DNA of 64,000 nucleotides from CAWEYO01 sp963813315 (GTDB lineage Bacteria > Pseudomonadota > Alphaproteobacteria > Rhizobiales > Rhizobiaceae), in contig CAWEYO010000013.1 in NCBI GenBank assembly GCA_963813315.1, positions 248,001-312,000 of the forward strand. The letters run 5' to 3'. The notes beneath the pieces are model-generated. The model searched no databases, was not told where the DNA came from, and saw only the letters and a list, made by a program, of their open reading frames with translations. The translations under genes and the position numbers were made by a program. Shown piece after piece: positions 9,598 through 18,908 of this stretch (positions are counted from its first letter, which is position 1; each line of letters opens with the position of its first letter).

Positions 9598-9905
9598 GAT
9601 CAGTTTCCGCCCCTCCGGCGTCTTCAAGAAAGGAAGATGGCGTAGCCATTAATCACAACCACCCATCATCGGCAACGCTATCCCCCCGCAATGGCGCATT
9701 TTTGTGGCGGAACAGGGCGCGGGATGGCTTGGATCCATCGCCCTCTCGCGCTAGAGCGGCGGACGCTTTTTCGGAATCGCTGCTGCCGCTCTATCTCTTT
9801 GTTTGAGCATCGGATTTTCTCGAAACCGGTGCCCACTTTCGGGTCCGATGCTCTAACTCCTTGTTTCTATGAATGATAGGGCAACGGGACCTCGCGCCCA
9901 GGCGA
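9598..9905. other. lpxC-bamD gap with family-B repeat
   Basis: No gene is seen in these 308 bases. The half nearer bamD carries its ribosome binding region. The other half is occupied by a family-B palindrome at about 9788-9855, and a GCGCCCAGG / CCAGGGCGC near-palindrome overlaps the lpxC stop at 9894-9922. The gap may separate lpxC from bamD transcriptionally. Confidence 0.6.
9788..9855. repeat. Family-B palindromic repeat, copy 1
   Basis: The arms GAGCATCGGA (9805) and TCCGATGCTC (to 9854) enclose a core with CGAAACCGGT and CCCACTTTCGGG. Close copies occur at 31838-31909 and, inverted, at 44885-44957, each with an attached tract resembling CTCTATCTCTTTGTTTG. It is an intergenic repeat of rhizobial type. 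Confidence 0.85.
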
Positions 9906-10856
9906 TCAAATCATCCAGGGCGCGTAGCGTGGGGCGTTGACCGCGATCATCTCGGCATGACGGCCGCGCTCGCGCCTGCCGGCCTCGACAATCTCAAAGG
10001 CGGAGCGATCCGAAAGCAGGCTGCGCAATGCGGCCGCGTTCAGCCGATGCCCGCCACGATGGGAGCGGAAGCAGCCGATGAAGCGCGCACCGGCAAGCGC
10101 CAGATCGCCCATAGCGTCCAGAACCTTGTGGCGCACGAATTCGTCTGGATAGCGCAGCCCTTCCATATTGATGATGCGGTCATCCTCGCCGATCACCACT
10201 GAATTCTCGAGCGATGAGCCAAGTGCGTATCCAGCAGCCCAAAGACGCTCAACATCCTTCATGAAGCCGAATGTGCGCGCCCGCGAAATCTCTTTGCGGA
10301 ACATTTCGCCGTCGAGATCGCCGGCGAAGACCTGGCGGCCGATCGCCGGGCTCTCGAAATCGATTCCAACCTCGAACCTCGTTCCGCGGTAGGGGCGGAA
10401 TTCAGCCCATGAGCCGCCACTTTCGATCCTGACCGGCTTAAGGATACGAATATAGCGGCGCTTGATCGGGAGCGTCTCGACGCCCGCCTGGTCGAACGCT
10501 TCGACGAACATCGCGGCACTGCCGTCGAGGATCGGCACTTCGCTCCCATCGATATCGATGGAGAGGTTGTCGATTCCTAGCGCAAACAGCGTCGCCATAA
10601 GGTGCTCGACCGTGGCAACATGATGCTTCGACGGATCGCCGAGAACTGTGCTCAGGTCCGTTGCGCCCACTTCGGAAACCAACGCTCTGAGTTCGTTGTC
10701 GGCCGTGCCGGCACCCTGGCAATGGAATACGATCCCGGTGTCAGCATCAGCAGGGTCGAACTGGATCGTGACAGGTTTTCCGCTGTGAACGCCGACCCCG
10801 GACAGCGACGCGCGTGTTTTGATGGTGGTCTGATAGTCCTGCAATTCGATCCCCAA
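9906..10856 (-). CDS. lpxC: UDP-3-O-acyl-N-acetylglucosamine deacetylase LpxC
   Basis: Encodes 316 residues of the zinc deacetylase that commits UDP-GlcNAc to lipid A synthesis in the cytoplasm. Family patterns are clear: ASLSGVGVHSG at the N-terminus, HHVATVEHLMA with a zinc-binding His, and VRHKVLDAMGDLALAG near the C-terminus with further ligands. The start taken is a TTG at 10856, which gives the usual N-terminus GIELQDYQTT. The frame is open to an ATG at 10976, but the added 40 residues do not look like the family. Confidence 0.93.
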   Translation of the reverse strand: MGIELQDYQTTIKTRASLSGVGVHSGKPVTIQFDPADADTGIVFHCQGAGTADNELRALVSEVGATDLSTVLGDPSKHHVATVEHLMATLFALGIDNLSIDIDGSEVPILDGSAAMFVEAFDQAGVETLPIKRRYIRILKPVRIESGGSWAEFRPYRGTRFEVGIDFESPAIGRQVFAGDLDGEMFRKEISRARTFGFMKDVERLWAAGYALGSSLENSVVIGEDDRIINMEGLRYPDEFVRHKVLDAMGDLALAGARFIGCFRSHRGGHRLNAAALRSLLSDRSAFEIVEAGRRERGRHAEMIAVNAPRYAPWMI

Positions 10857-11112
10857 TAAATCCCGTCCGCTTCGCCATCCGCGGATCTCGTTCTCATACT
10901 GCCCGGCGTTCCTCCCCAACATCCGGACGTGATTCCGTGGCGAAAATAGGATGTCAGCCGTGAGTCGCCAAATCACGGATTCTATCGCCGTGTAACGGAG
11001 AAACAGCGCGAGGGTAACCTGGTAACGCGCTGAATCTGTGTCTCTTCAGACGAAAAGGCGATGGCTTCGGCCACCGCCTTCGTCTCCGCGAGTGTTACAA
11101 TCCACAGGCGAT

Positions 11113-12789
11113 TCAGTTGGCCTGCCGGCGAAGAAACGCGGGAATCTCGAGCTGGTCTTCTTCCTGTGGCGCTCTCGCCTGGGGCGTCAAGCGGCCATGC
11201 TCGTCAAGCTGACCACGGCGCGGCGCGTAGACCTGGCTGTCCTGACTGGCAATCCGGCGGGGTTCGGGCGCCGGCTGGCGCAGCTTGGGTTCGCGCGGCT
11301 GCGCCGGCTGCAGCCCGGCCGGCTCTTCCTCCCGGCGCGATGACAGGCCGACGGTGAGGCGCTTGAGCAGGCCCATCGGTCCGCGGTCCTCGTGGTGGCT
11401 GGGAGCGCGGCGGGCTGCTTCCATTTCGGCCTTCACGACAGGCGGGAAGTCCTCGACGCGCGGCATTCTTGGTTGCACGGGCTGAGGCTCGCGCTGCTGC
11501 ACCGGCGCCGCCGGCTGCGGTGCTGGCTGAACATGCTGCGCCGGCTGAACGTGCTGAACCGCCTGCACCGGCTGCGTGCCCGGCGCCGGCTGGAACAACT
11601 TGCTCTGCGGGCGGAACTCCTCCACCAGAGGCTGCGCCACGGTGCGTTGGTGGGCTGCCATCTCGGCGGCGTTCAATTCCGCGGCGCGCAAGGCATCGGC
11701 GACAGGGTCGGCGGTGCGCATTTCGCGCACCGGCTCGGCCGCGCGCCCTTCGCCGGCAGCCCGCGCCACAGGCGGCTTCATCGGCTGCCGGATGGCGATC
11801 GGCGGTGCCGAAATGTCGGACGCGGCCTTGTCGATGCCGGTAGCCACGACAGACACGCGGATCACGCCTTCCAGTTCCTCATCAAAGGTCGCGCCAAGAA
11901 TGATATTGGCCTCCTGGTCGACTTCCTCACGAATGCGGGTCGCCGCTTCGTCGACTTCGAACAAGGTCAGGTCCCGGCCGCCGGTAATCGAAATCAGCAG
12001 GCCCTTGGCGCCTCTCATCGAAGTTTCGTCAAGTAGCGGATTGGCGATTGCGGCCTCGGCGGCGGCCATGGCACGGCCTTCACCCGAGGCTTCGCCCGTA
12101 CCCATCATGGCCTTACCCATTTCGCGCATGACGGAGCGAACATCGGCGAAGTCGAGGTTGATCAGCCCTTCCTTCACCATCAGGTCGGTGATGCAGGCGA
12201 CGCCCGAATAGAGTACCTGGTCGGCCATGGCGAAGGCGTCGGCAAAGGTTGTCTTGTCGTTGGCGATGCGAAAAAGGTTCTGGTTCGGGATCACGATCAG
12301 CGTGTCGACGCACTTCTGCAGTTCCTCGATGCCGAAATCCGCGGTCTTCATGCGGCGCTGGCCCTCGAAATGAAAAGGCTTGGTGACGACGCCGACAGTA
12401 AGAATGCCCTTTTCGCGGGCCGCGCGCGCAACGACCGGAGCGGCTCCCGTTCCCGTGCCGCCGCCCATGCCTGCGGTTACGAAGCACATATGCGTGTTCG
12501 ACAGGTGGTCGATGATCTCGTCAATGCACTCTTCCGCCGCCGCGCGGCCGACTTCCGGCTGCGAGCCGGCTCCAAGCCCCTCGGTGACATGGGCGCCAAG
12601 CTGGATCAGCCTTTCGGCTTTCGACATCGTCAGCGCCTGTGCATCCGTGTTGGCCACGACGAACTCGACCCCCCGCAGGCCCGCCGTGATCATGTTGTTT
12701 ACGGCATTGCCGCCGCCGCCGCCGACACCGAATACTGTGATGCGTGGCTTAAGCTCGGTAATGTCCGGCTTTTGCAGATTGATCGTCAT
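11113..12789 (-). CDS. ftsZ: Cell division protein FtsZ
   Basis: Encodes 558 residues of the tubulin-like GTPase that forms the division ring. The GTP-binding signature GGGTGTG lies near residue 110 and the N-terminal GGGGGNAVNNM loop is intact. The conserved GTPase core ends near residue 320. It is followed by a long Pro/Gln/Ala-rich linker and a C-terminal peptide with EIPAFLRRQ, the docking site for FtsA and other partners. The long linker is typical of alphaproteobacteria. A 78 bp gap separates it from ftsA. Confidence 0.98.
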   Translation of the reverse strand: MTINLQKPDITELKPRITVFGVGGGGGNAVNNMITAGLRGVEFVVANTDAQALTMSKAERLIQLGAHVTEGLGAGSQPEVGRAAAEECIDEIIDHLSNTHMCFVTAGMGGGTGTGAAPVVARAAREKGILTVGVVTKPFHFEGQRRMKTADFGIEELQKCVDTLIVIPNQNLFRIANDKTTFADAFAMADQVLYSGVACITDLMVKEGLINLDFADVRSVMREMGKAMMGTGEASGEGRAMAAAEAAIANPLLDETSMRGAKGLLISITGGRDLTLFEVDEAATRIREEVDQEANIILGATFDEELEGVIRVSVVATGIDKAASDISAPPIAIRQPMKPPVARAAGEGRAAEPVREMRTADPVADALRAAELNAAEMAAHQRTVAQPLVEEFRPQSKLFQPAPGTQPVQAVQHVQPAQHVQPAPQPAAPVQQREPQPVQPRMPRVEDFPPVVKAEMEAARRAPSHHEDRGPMGLLKRLTVGLSSRREEEPAGLQPAQPREPKLRQPAPEPRRIASQDSQVYAPRRGQLDEHGRLTPQARAPQEEDQLEIPAFLRRQAN

Positions 12790-12867
12790 TGTCCTCGTCC
12801 TTTTCGCCTGTTCCGCCGCTCGCCGCTGCGGCTGCCTTTTGGGGCTGTCCCCGTCAAACTCGTGATA

Positions 12868-14178
12868 CTAAAAACTGTCCTTCAACCACTGGCCCATCCG
12901 GTTGAATGTGCCCCCCGTGCCCGTCATCCTGAACTGTAGTCCCCCGCGCGTCTGGATATTCTCGAGTTCCGCGACCTGCGGATAGATCAGCAGGCCGACG
13001 GGCGTCGCGAAGGCCGGTCCCTTCGCCGCTTCCGGCAGACCTGCCACGCCGAGCGGGCGTCCGATGCGGACATTGCGCCCCAGCAGCCGCCGCGCCGCTT
13101 CCGGCAGACCGGCCATCTGGCTTGCGCCGCCTGTCAGCACGACTCGTTTGCCGGACGAACCGCCGTATCCGGACTGGTTGAGTCGGTCGCGCAGAATCTC
13201 CAGTGTTTCCTCGATTCTGGCGCGAATGATGCGTGTCATCACCGCGCGCGGCACCTGCAGCGGCACTTCGCCATAGTCATTGCCGATCGGCTGGATCGAG
13301 ACGACGTCGCGGTCGTCCGCGCTTGCCGGCAACGCCGAGCCGTGCATCACCTTCAACCGCTCCGCATCTTCAAGACGCGTCGAAAGCCCACGAGCCATAT
13401 CCATCGTCACATGGTTGCCGCCGATTGGGATTGCTTCGGCATGAACGAATTTGCCGTCAGCAAAAACCGAAATCGTCGTCGTGCCACCGCCCATATCGAT
13501 GCAGGCGGCCCCCATTTCCAGTTCGTCGTCGACCAGGGCGGCCAAGCCGCTCGCGTAGGGCGTCGCCACCATGCGCTCGACCGAAAGGTGAGAGCGGTTG
13601 ATGCAAAGCTCGAGATTGCGGAGAGTGGCCGCGTCGCCAGTAAGGACATGCATGTCCACACCGAGCGTCTCGCCGACCATGCCGCGCGGATCGCGCACGC
13701 CGCGTTCGGCATCGAGCGAATAGCCGGTAGGCAGCGAGTGGATCACCTCCCGCTCAGCCTTCAGTGCCTGCTTGGCGCCCGCCCCCAGCACGCGCTTGAT
13801 GTCTGTCTCGTCCGCCTCATGGCCGCCGAGCTTGATCGTCGCGGAAAACGTCTCGCTCTTGAGCCGCCCGGCGCTCACATTGACGATGAGCGAATCCACC
13901 GTCAGCCCCGCCATCCGCTCTGCGGCATCGACCGCAAGCCGGACGGCCTGCTCGGCACGCGCCAGCTCGACGACCACCCCCGACTTCACGCCCTGGGATT
14001 TCTGATGGCCGATGCCGATCACCTGGGCCTTATGGGTGCGGCCGCGCAGAAGCTGGCTTGGTTCGGCCGGCTTCATACGCGCGACGATACAGCAGATTTT
14101 GCTCGATCCGACATCGAGCACCGTAACGATACCGCTACGGCGCGCCACAGCATCACCCTCGCCGCGCAGCCAGCTCAT
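12868..14178 (-). CDS. ftsA: Cell division protein FtsA
   Basis: Encodes 436 residues of the actin-like protein that tethers FtsZ to the inner membrane. The phosphate-1 motif LDVGSSKICCIVAR is near the N-terminus, ACIDMGGGTTTISVF supplies phosphate 2, and VVLTGGASQMAGL is the adenosine motif; a C-terminal amphipathic helix ends in GQWLKDSF. The ATG at 14178 overlaps the ftsQ stop as ATGA, which supports this start over upstream ones in the same open frame. Confidence 0.96.
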   Translation of the reverse strand: MSWLRGEGDAVARRSGIVTVLDVGSSKICCIVARMKPAEPSQLLRGRTHKAQVIGIGHQKSQGVKSGVVVELARAEQAVRLAVDAAERMAGLTVDSLIVNVSAGRLKSETFSATIKLGGHEADETDIKRVLGAGAKQALKAEREVIHSLPTGYSLDAERGVRDPRGMVGETLGVDMHVLTGDAATLRNLELCINRSHLSVERMVATPYASGLAALVDDELEMGAACIDMGGGTTTISVFADGKFVHAEAIPIGGNHVTMDMARGLSTRLEDAERLKVMHGSALPASADDRDVVSIQPIGNDYGEVPLQVPRAVMTRIIRARIEETLEILRDRLNQSGYGGSSGKRVVLTGGASQMAGLPEAARRLLGRNVRIGRPLGVAGLPEAAKGPAFATPVGLLIYPQVAELENIQTRGGLQFRMTGTGGTFNRMGQWLKDSF

Positions 14179-15113
14179 ATTCTTCGCTCCGGCTTCCTGC
14201 CCGACTTGGATTTCTCTTCGAGAGCCGCATTTCGACGAAGCGCTGCCTCCGGCGTCAACTGGATGACCAGCCGGTCGTTGAGCCGCATGTCCACTGCCGC
14301 GATGTCGCGCGAAAGGACGCCGCTCTCCTTGTCCATCGCAAGAATGGTTTCGATCGCTTCGAATTCCCCGTTTTCGGGCAGTTTGATGGTTACGCCGTTC
14401 TCGAGGCGAAGGTCCCAACGGCGCTCGCCGACGCGGATGTATCCTTTGATGCGCGAAGCAAGCTCCGGATAGCTTTTGATCTTCTCAAGGAAGCCGGCGG
14501 CTTTTTCAGGCGCACCGAGACCGATCACCAGCGGCAGCGTCGCCTGGCGCGAGTCCGAAAACGGCACGATGGCGTTGCCGGACCTCTCGACGATCGTGAG
14601 GTCGCGACCGTGCTGCCAGATCGCGAACGGCTTGCGCTCCTCGATCTCGACCTCCATTTCGTCGGGATAGACCTTGCGAACGGCCGCCGATCGCACCCAC
14701 GGCAGCGCTGCAATCCGCTCTCGCGCCTTCTCAGCGTCGAAGCCGATCAGCGAGGTCCAGCCGTCAAGCTCAAGCCGGTCGAGAATATCGATCTCGGAAG
14801 TCTCGTGGTACCCGGAAACCCGGATCTGATCGACCGCGAATCCCGTCCGCGCGGTTGTGGCCTGGACCAACGCCGGGAAATGACCGCCGATATAGGCGCC
14901 GTAAAGGCCGGAGGCGGCAAGCAGCATCGCTGTCGCGACGGTCACTGCAAAGGGAGGCGGCGTAAACTCGCCCTCGTTCACGCGTCCCAGCAGGCGCGCA
15001 GGCCGGCGAAGCAGGCGCGGCAGCACGAACCCGCCCGCACGGAACGGACGGCCGAGCGGCACACCTCGCGCGGCGCCGGCTCGCTCGCTCTGACCCAACC
15101 TCAACGCAAACAC
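14175..15113 (-). CDS. ftsQ: Cell division protein FtsQ
   Basis: Encodes 312 residues: a basic cytoplasmic N-terminus, one membrane span (TVATAMLLAASGLYGAY), then a POTRA domain beginning near IRVSGYHETSE and an FtsQ/DivIB domain. It recruits FtsL/FtsB partners to the septum. The GTG start at 15113 is chosen because GGAGG lies seven bases upstream; a TTG at 15134 is the alternative. The gene overlaps the end of ddl, so the two are coupled. Confidence 0.93.
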   Translation of the reverse strand: MFALRLGQSERAGAARGVPLGRPFRAGGFVLPRLLRRPARLLGRVNEGEFTPPPFAVTVATAMLLAASGLYGAYIGGHFPALVQATTARTGFAVDQIRVSGYHETSEIDILDRLELDGWTSLIGFDAEKARERIAALPWVRSAAVRKVYPDEMEVEIEERKPFAIWQHGRDLTIVERSGNAIVPFSDSRQATLPLVIGLGAPEKAAGFLEKIKSYPELASRIKGYIRVGERRWDLRLENGVTIKLPENGEFEAIETILAMDKESGVLSRDIAAVDMRLNDRLVIQLTPEAALRRNAALEEKSKSGRKPERRI

Positions 15114-16028
15114 GACGCGTCCTCCACCATCCAACTCAGGAGATCGCCGAACGAGTGCCCCGCCTCAGCAGCGATTTCCGGCACCAGCGACGTCGGAGTC
15201 ATGCCCGGTTGCGTATTGACTTCGAGCCATATGACTTCGCCATTTTCGGAATAGCGGTCGTCATAACGGAAGTCTGACCGGGAGACGCCACGGCAGCCGA
15301 TCGCCTGATGTGCCTTAAGAACTCAGTGTCTGTATTCTTTGGTAAATATTCGGTGAAATTTTTGCCGGACACTCGTGTTTTGATCCCCCGGCGACGTATT
15401 TTGAATCGTAATCATAAAAGGAGTGGCCGACCGGGATGATCTCGGTCACGCCGAGGGCCACGCCTCCCATCACGGCGCAGGTCAGCTCGCGTCCATGAAT
15501 GAAGCGCTCCACCATGACCGTATCGCCGTATCTCCACTCGGGCGAGGTGATGATCTGCGGTGGGTGCGACTGGTCTTCCTTGACGATGACGACGCCGAAG
15601 CTCGACCCTTCGTTAACGGGCTTGACCACGTAGGGCGGCTTCATCGGGTGCCTCTCGCGGATGGTGAACCGGTTGACCACCTTGGATTCAGCCACCGGAA
15701 TGCCCGCGGCTTTCACCACCCGCTTTGCCTGCTCCTTGTTCATCGCAAGCGCCGAGGCGAGCACGCCCGAATGTGTGTAGGGAATGGCGAGGTATTCGAG
15801 GACGCCCTGGATCGTTCCGTCTTCTCCGAAAGGACCATGCAGCGCATTGAAGGCGACATCCGGCCTGAGTTCCGCCAGCACCTGGCCGATGTCACGGCTC
15901 ACATCTACCCGCGTGACCTGATAGCCCTCTGCCTCCAGCGCATTCGCGCAGGCATTTCCAGACGAAAGTGACACCGGCCGCTCGGACGAAAAACCTCCCA
16001 GCAATACGGCCACGTGCTTTCTTGGCAT
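15101..16028 (-). pseudogene. ddl: D-alanine-D-alanine ligase ddl, frameshifted as read
   Basis: From the ATG at 16028 the frame encodes a typical Ddl N-terminus (VLLGGFSSERPVSLSSG) and most of the ATP-grasp core, then hits TAA at 15315 after residue 237. The remaining C-terminus (KAHQAIGCRGVSRSDF, then EVNTQPGMTPTSL) continues in another frame to a TGA at 15101. One extra base near 15316-15322 explains this; without it the protein would be about 308 residues, the family norm. Some 100 bases around the shift are unusually AT-rich, with AGA, ATA and AAA codons, while the protein stays conserved. Ddl supplies the dipeptide used by MurF. A base-call error is a serious alternative to real loss. 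Confidence 0.85.
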
Positions 16029-16539
16029 TCCCCTCTATCCCTTCAGGAGGGCCGGTTAAGTTACTCATTTCCAGGAATTGAGTCCGAGTCCTCCGGCGGC
16101 CAACCCCCAGACCGAAACGCGAGAACGCGTTGCACGAACTCAAATCAGGAAACGCTATGCCCTCAAAGAATCAGAGAGTTGATTCCCTGACAAGTCCCGA
16201 CAATTCAGTATGGTCGATTTTTGATCCAAAGTGAGGGTGCGCGCGAAAAATCGGTCCATCGATCCGGCTCTCAGAGCAGGGCTTCGAACTCGGGTTAACG
16301 CCCGGCCCTTCGCGTCCTTCGAAAACCAAATCGTTGGATTTTGCCACTCATCACCCCCTCTCCGGCCGCTTCGCGGCCACCTCTCTCCCGCTTTCGTGGG
16401 GTAGAGGAAGGAGCGTTGAAGGCGTTGGCGCCCTTCCTCTCCCTCGCCAAAGGCGGGGGAGAGGTGGCCGCGAAGCGGCCGGAGAGGGGGCAAAGATCAA
16501 CGTTTCGTCATTGTTAACCTGAGTTCAGAGCCTTGGCTC
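16029..16539. other. murB-ddl gap of ~510 bp within the dcw cluster
   Basis: No gene was recognised. The half nearer murB holds a long hairpin repeat (16354-16490). The half nearer ddl is comparatively AT-rich around 16140-16250 and ends with a good ribosome binding site (AGAGGGG just before the ddl ATG). Neighbouring dcw genes overlap or nearly touch, so this gap is an insertion into, or break of, the operon. A separate promoter for ddl-ftsQ-ftsA-ftsZ could lie here, but no clear -35/-10 pair was picked out. Confidence 0.6.
16354..16490. repeat. Hairpin repeat between murB and ddl
   Basis: Near-perfect 36 bp inverted repeat, arms at 16354-16389 and 16455-16490 with one mismatch, enclosing an inner AGAGGAAGG / CCTTCCTCT pair (16403 and 16432). 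The arm sequence (CCGGCCGCTTCGCGGCC) is of the same style as the other large hairpins in the window. It interrupts the dcw operon. Confidence 0.88.
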
Positions 16540-17505
16540 TCAGAGAAGCTGGCCAAGGAACTCCTGCACTTCATGGCCGGGCTTGAAATGGCCGACGCGC
16601 TTGATCTCCCAGTGCAGGCGGATGCCGGAGCGTTCGAGCACGCGCGCCCGCACGGTCTCGCCTAGATATTCGAGGTCGTAGCCGGTCGCCGTGCCCGTGT
16701 TGATCATGAAGTTGCAGTGCATCGGCGACATCTGCGCCCCACCGATCATCAGCCCGCGGCAGCCCGCACTGTCGATCTCTTTCCACGCAGAGGAACCCTG
16801 GGGATTCTTGAAGGTCGAACCGCCCGTCTTTTCGCGGATCGGCTGCACTGTCTCGCGGTGATGATGGACCGCGTCCATCGCCGCCTTGATCGCCGGCTTT
16901 TCCTCCAAATAGCCCCCGAACAAGGCCGATGTGAAGACAAGGCCGTCGGCGGCGGCCGATTGGCGATAGGCATAGCCCATATCGGCATTTGAAAGGACAT
17001 GGAGATCGCCCTTGCGGTCAAGCGCACGCACTTCTGCAACCCGCTCGGATGTCTCGACGCCATTGGCGCCGGCGTTCATTCTCAGCGCGCCGCCCACGCC
17101 GCCCGGAATGCCGTGATAGAAATGGAAGCCGCCGATCCCGGCTTCATGCGCAACTGCCGCAAGACGCTTATCGGGCGTGGCGGCGCCCGCCCTGATCTGT
17201 GTATCGGAAACCACCTGTGCATCGCCGAACCCTTTGGCGGACAGGCGGACGACGAAGCCCGGTATCCCGCCTTCCCGCACCAGGAGGTTCGAGCCGATGC
17301 CGACGACGGCAATCGGTATTTCCTCCGGCACTGCCCGCAGAAACGCCGCCAGATCCTCCTCGTCGGCCGGCTGGAAAAGCGCCTCGGCGGATCCGCCTGC
17401 GCGGAACCAGGTGATCTTCTCCATTTCGGCGTTGGGCGTAATGCGCCCCCGCAACCCTCTTAGCCGTCCGTCCAGCTTCGTCAGAAGCGTCCCGTTGTGG
17501 ATCAT
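16540..17505 (-). CDS. murB: UDP-N-acetylenolpyruvoylglucosamine reductase MurB
   Basis: Encodes 321 residues of the FAD enzyme that reduces UDP-GlcNAc-enolpyruvate to UDP-MurNAc using NADPH. The family patterns WFRAGGSAE, GIGSNLLVREGG and GSTFKNP are visible; the last contains the proton-donor region. The ATG at 17505 overlaps the murC stop as ATGA, which fixes the start. Confidence 0.96.
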   Translation of the reverse strand: MIHNGTLLTKLDGRLRGLRGRITPNAEMEKITWFRAGGSAEALFQPADEEDLAAFLRAVPEEIPIAVVGIGSNLLVREGGIPGFVVRLSAKGFGDAQVVSDTQIRAGAATPDKRLAAVAHEAGIGGFHFYHGIPGGVGGALRMNAGANGVETSERVAEVRALDRKGDLHVLSNADMGYAYRQSAAADGLVFTSALFGGYLEEKPAIKAAMDAVHHHRETVQPIREKTGGSTFKNPQGSSAWKEIDSAGCRGLMIGGAQMSPMHCNFMINTGTATGYDLEYLGETVRARVLERSGIRLHWEIKRVGHFKPGHEVQEFLGQLL

Positions 17506-18908
17506 GCCGTCTCCCCACCGAGCTCCTTCGGCAGCGCGTAGGCCCATTGCGTGATGCTGCCTGCTCCGAGGAACACGACGAAGTCTCCGGCCTTCGCCAG
17601 ACCACGGACCACCGGCGCAATCGTCTGCGGCCCTTCGATGTAGCGTGCGTCCCGATGGCCGCCAGCTCGAATACGAGCGGCCAGCGCTTCCGAGTTGACG
17701 CCGTCGATCGCGTCTTCGCCGGCGGGATAGACCGGGGCCACGAGCACGGTGTCCGCATCGTTGAAGCAGGCCGAGAATTCGTCGAAAAGGTCGCGGAGCC
17801 GGGTGAAGCGGTGCGGCTGCGCGATTGCGATCACGCGACCCGGAGTCGAGTCCCGCGCGGCCCTCAACACCGCCTTGATCTCTACGGGATGATGCCCGTA
17901 GTCGTCGAAAATGTGGATGCCATTCCAGCTTCCCGTCAGTGTGAAGCGGCGTTTCACCCCTCCGAAGGACGACAGGCCTTTCCTGATGTCGTCCGGCGAC
18001 AGGCCCAGCTCATGCGCGACCGCAATCGCCGCGGTGGCGTTGGCCACATTGTGCCGGCCCGGCATCGGCAGGCGGAGATCGGTGATCGCCGTCTCCTTGC
18101 CTGTCTTGCGGTTCCGGATGACCACGTCGAACCGCGAAACGGCGCCATCGACCCGAAGCCGCGTGAAGCGCACGTCGGCCTGCGCGTTCTCGCCATAGGT
18201 GATTACCCTTCGGTCCTCGATGCGGGACACCAGCGCCTGCACTTCCGGGTGGTCCGTGCACATCACGCCAAACCCGTAAAACGGCACGTTCTCAACGAAC
18301 TGCCGGAAGGCTTCGCGGACCTTGTCGAAGGTGCCGTAGTGATCGAGATGTTCCGGATCGATATTGGTGACGACAGCGATTTCGGCCGGCAGCTTGAGGA
18401 ATGTGCCGTCGCTTTCGTCGGCTTCGACCACCATCCATTCGCCTTCACCCATCCGTGCATTGGTGCCGTAGGCATTGATGATGCCGCCGTTGATGACCGT
18501 CGGGTCGAGCCCGCCCGCATCGAGCAGCGTCGCCACCATCGAGGTCGTGGTTGTCTTGCCGTGCGTGCCGCCGATCGCGACTGCCTGGCGGAAACGCATC
18601 AGCTCGGCCAGCATCTCGGCGCGCCGCACGATGGGCAGCGGACGTTCGCGGGCGGCGGCCAGCTCGGGATTGGTTTTCTTGATCGCGGTCGAGACGACGA
18701 CGACTTCTGCCTCGCCGAGATTTTCGGCGCTGTGCCCGACAAAACACTCGATGCCCTTGTCACGCAGGCGCTGGATGTTGGCTCCGTCCGACTGATCGGA
18801 CCCCTGCACGCGATAGCCCAGATTGTGCAACACCTCGGCGATGCCGCTCATTCCGATGCCGCCGATGCCAATGAAATGCACGAGGCCGATCGTGTGCCGC
18901 ATCTTCAT
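17502..18908 (-). CDS. murC: UDP-N-acetylmuramate-L-alanine ligase MurC
   Basis: Encodes 468 residues of the Mur ligase that adds L-alanine to UDP-MurNAc. The N-terminal Rossmann motif HFIGIGGIGMSGIAE, the ATP loop GTHGKTTTTSM and the downstream DDYGHHPVEI region are all intact. It overlaps murB and murG by four bases each. Length is normal. Confidence 0.97.
   Translation of the reverse strand: MKMRHTIGLVHFIGIGGIGMSGIAEVLHNLGYRVQGSDQSDGANIQRLRDKGIECFVGHSAENLGEAEVVVVSTAIKKTNPELAAARERPLPIVRRAEMLAELMRFRQAVAIGGTHGKTTTTSMVATLLDAGGLDPTVINGGIINAYGTNARMGEGEWMVVEADESDGTFLKLPAEIAVVTNIDPEHLDHYGTFDKVREAFRQFVENVPFYGFGVMCTDHPEVQALVSRIEDRRVITYGENAQADVRFTRLRVDGAVSRFDVVIRNRKTGKETAITDLRLPMPGRHNVANATAAIAVAHELGLSPDDIRKGLSSFGGVKRRFTLTGSWNGIHIFDDYGHHPVEIKAVLRAARDSTPGRVIAIAQPHRFTRLRDLFDEFSACFNDADTVLVAPVYPAGEDAIDGVNSEALAARIRAGGHRDARYIEGPQTIAPVVRGLAKAGDFVVFLGAGSITQWAYALPKELGGETA

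Noticed and set aside
15315..15325. Programmed +1 frameshift in ddl
   Set aside because: The stop context (TCT TAA) lacks a recognisable slippery codon pair or upstream stimulatory Shine-Dalgarno as in the RF2 gene; mutation or read error is simpler.
16260..16330. Possible tRNA-like sequence (GGGCTTCGAACTCGGG)
   Set aside because: No acceptor stem, anticodon arm or CCA context can be built around it.
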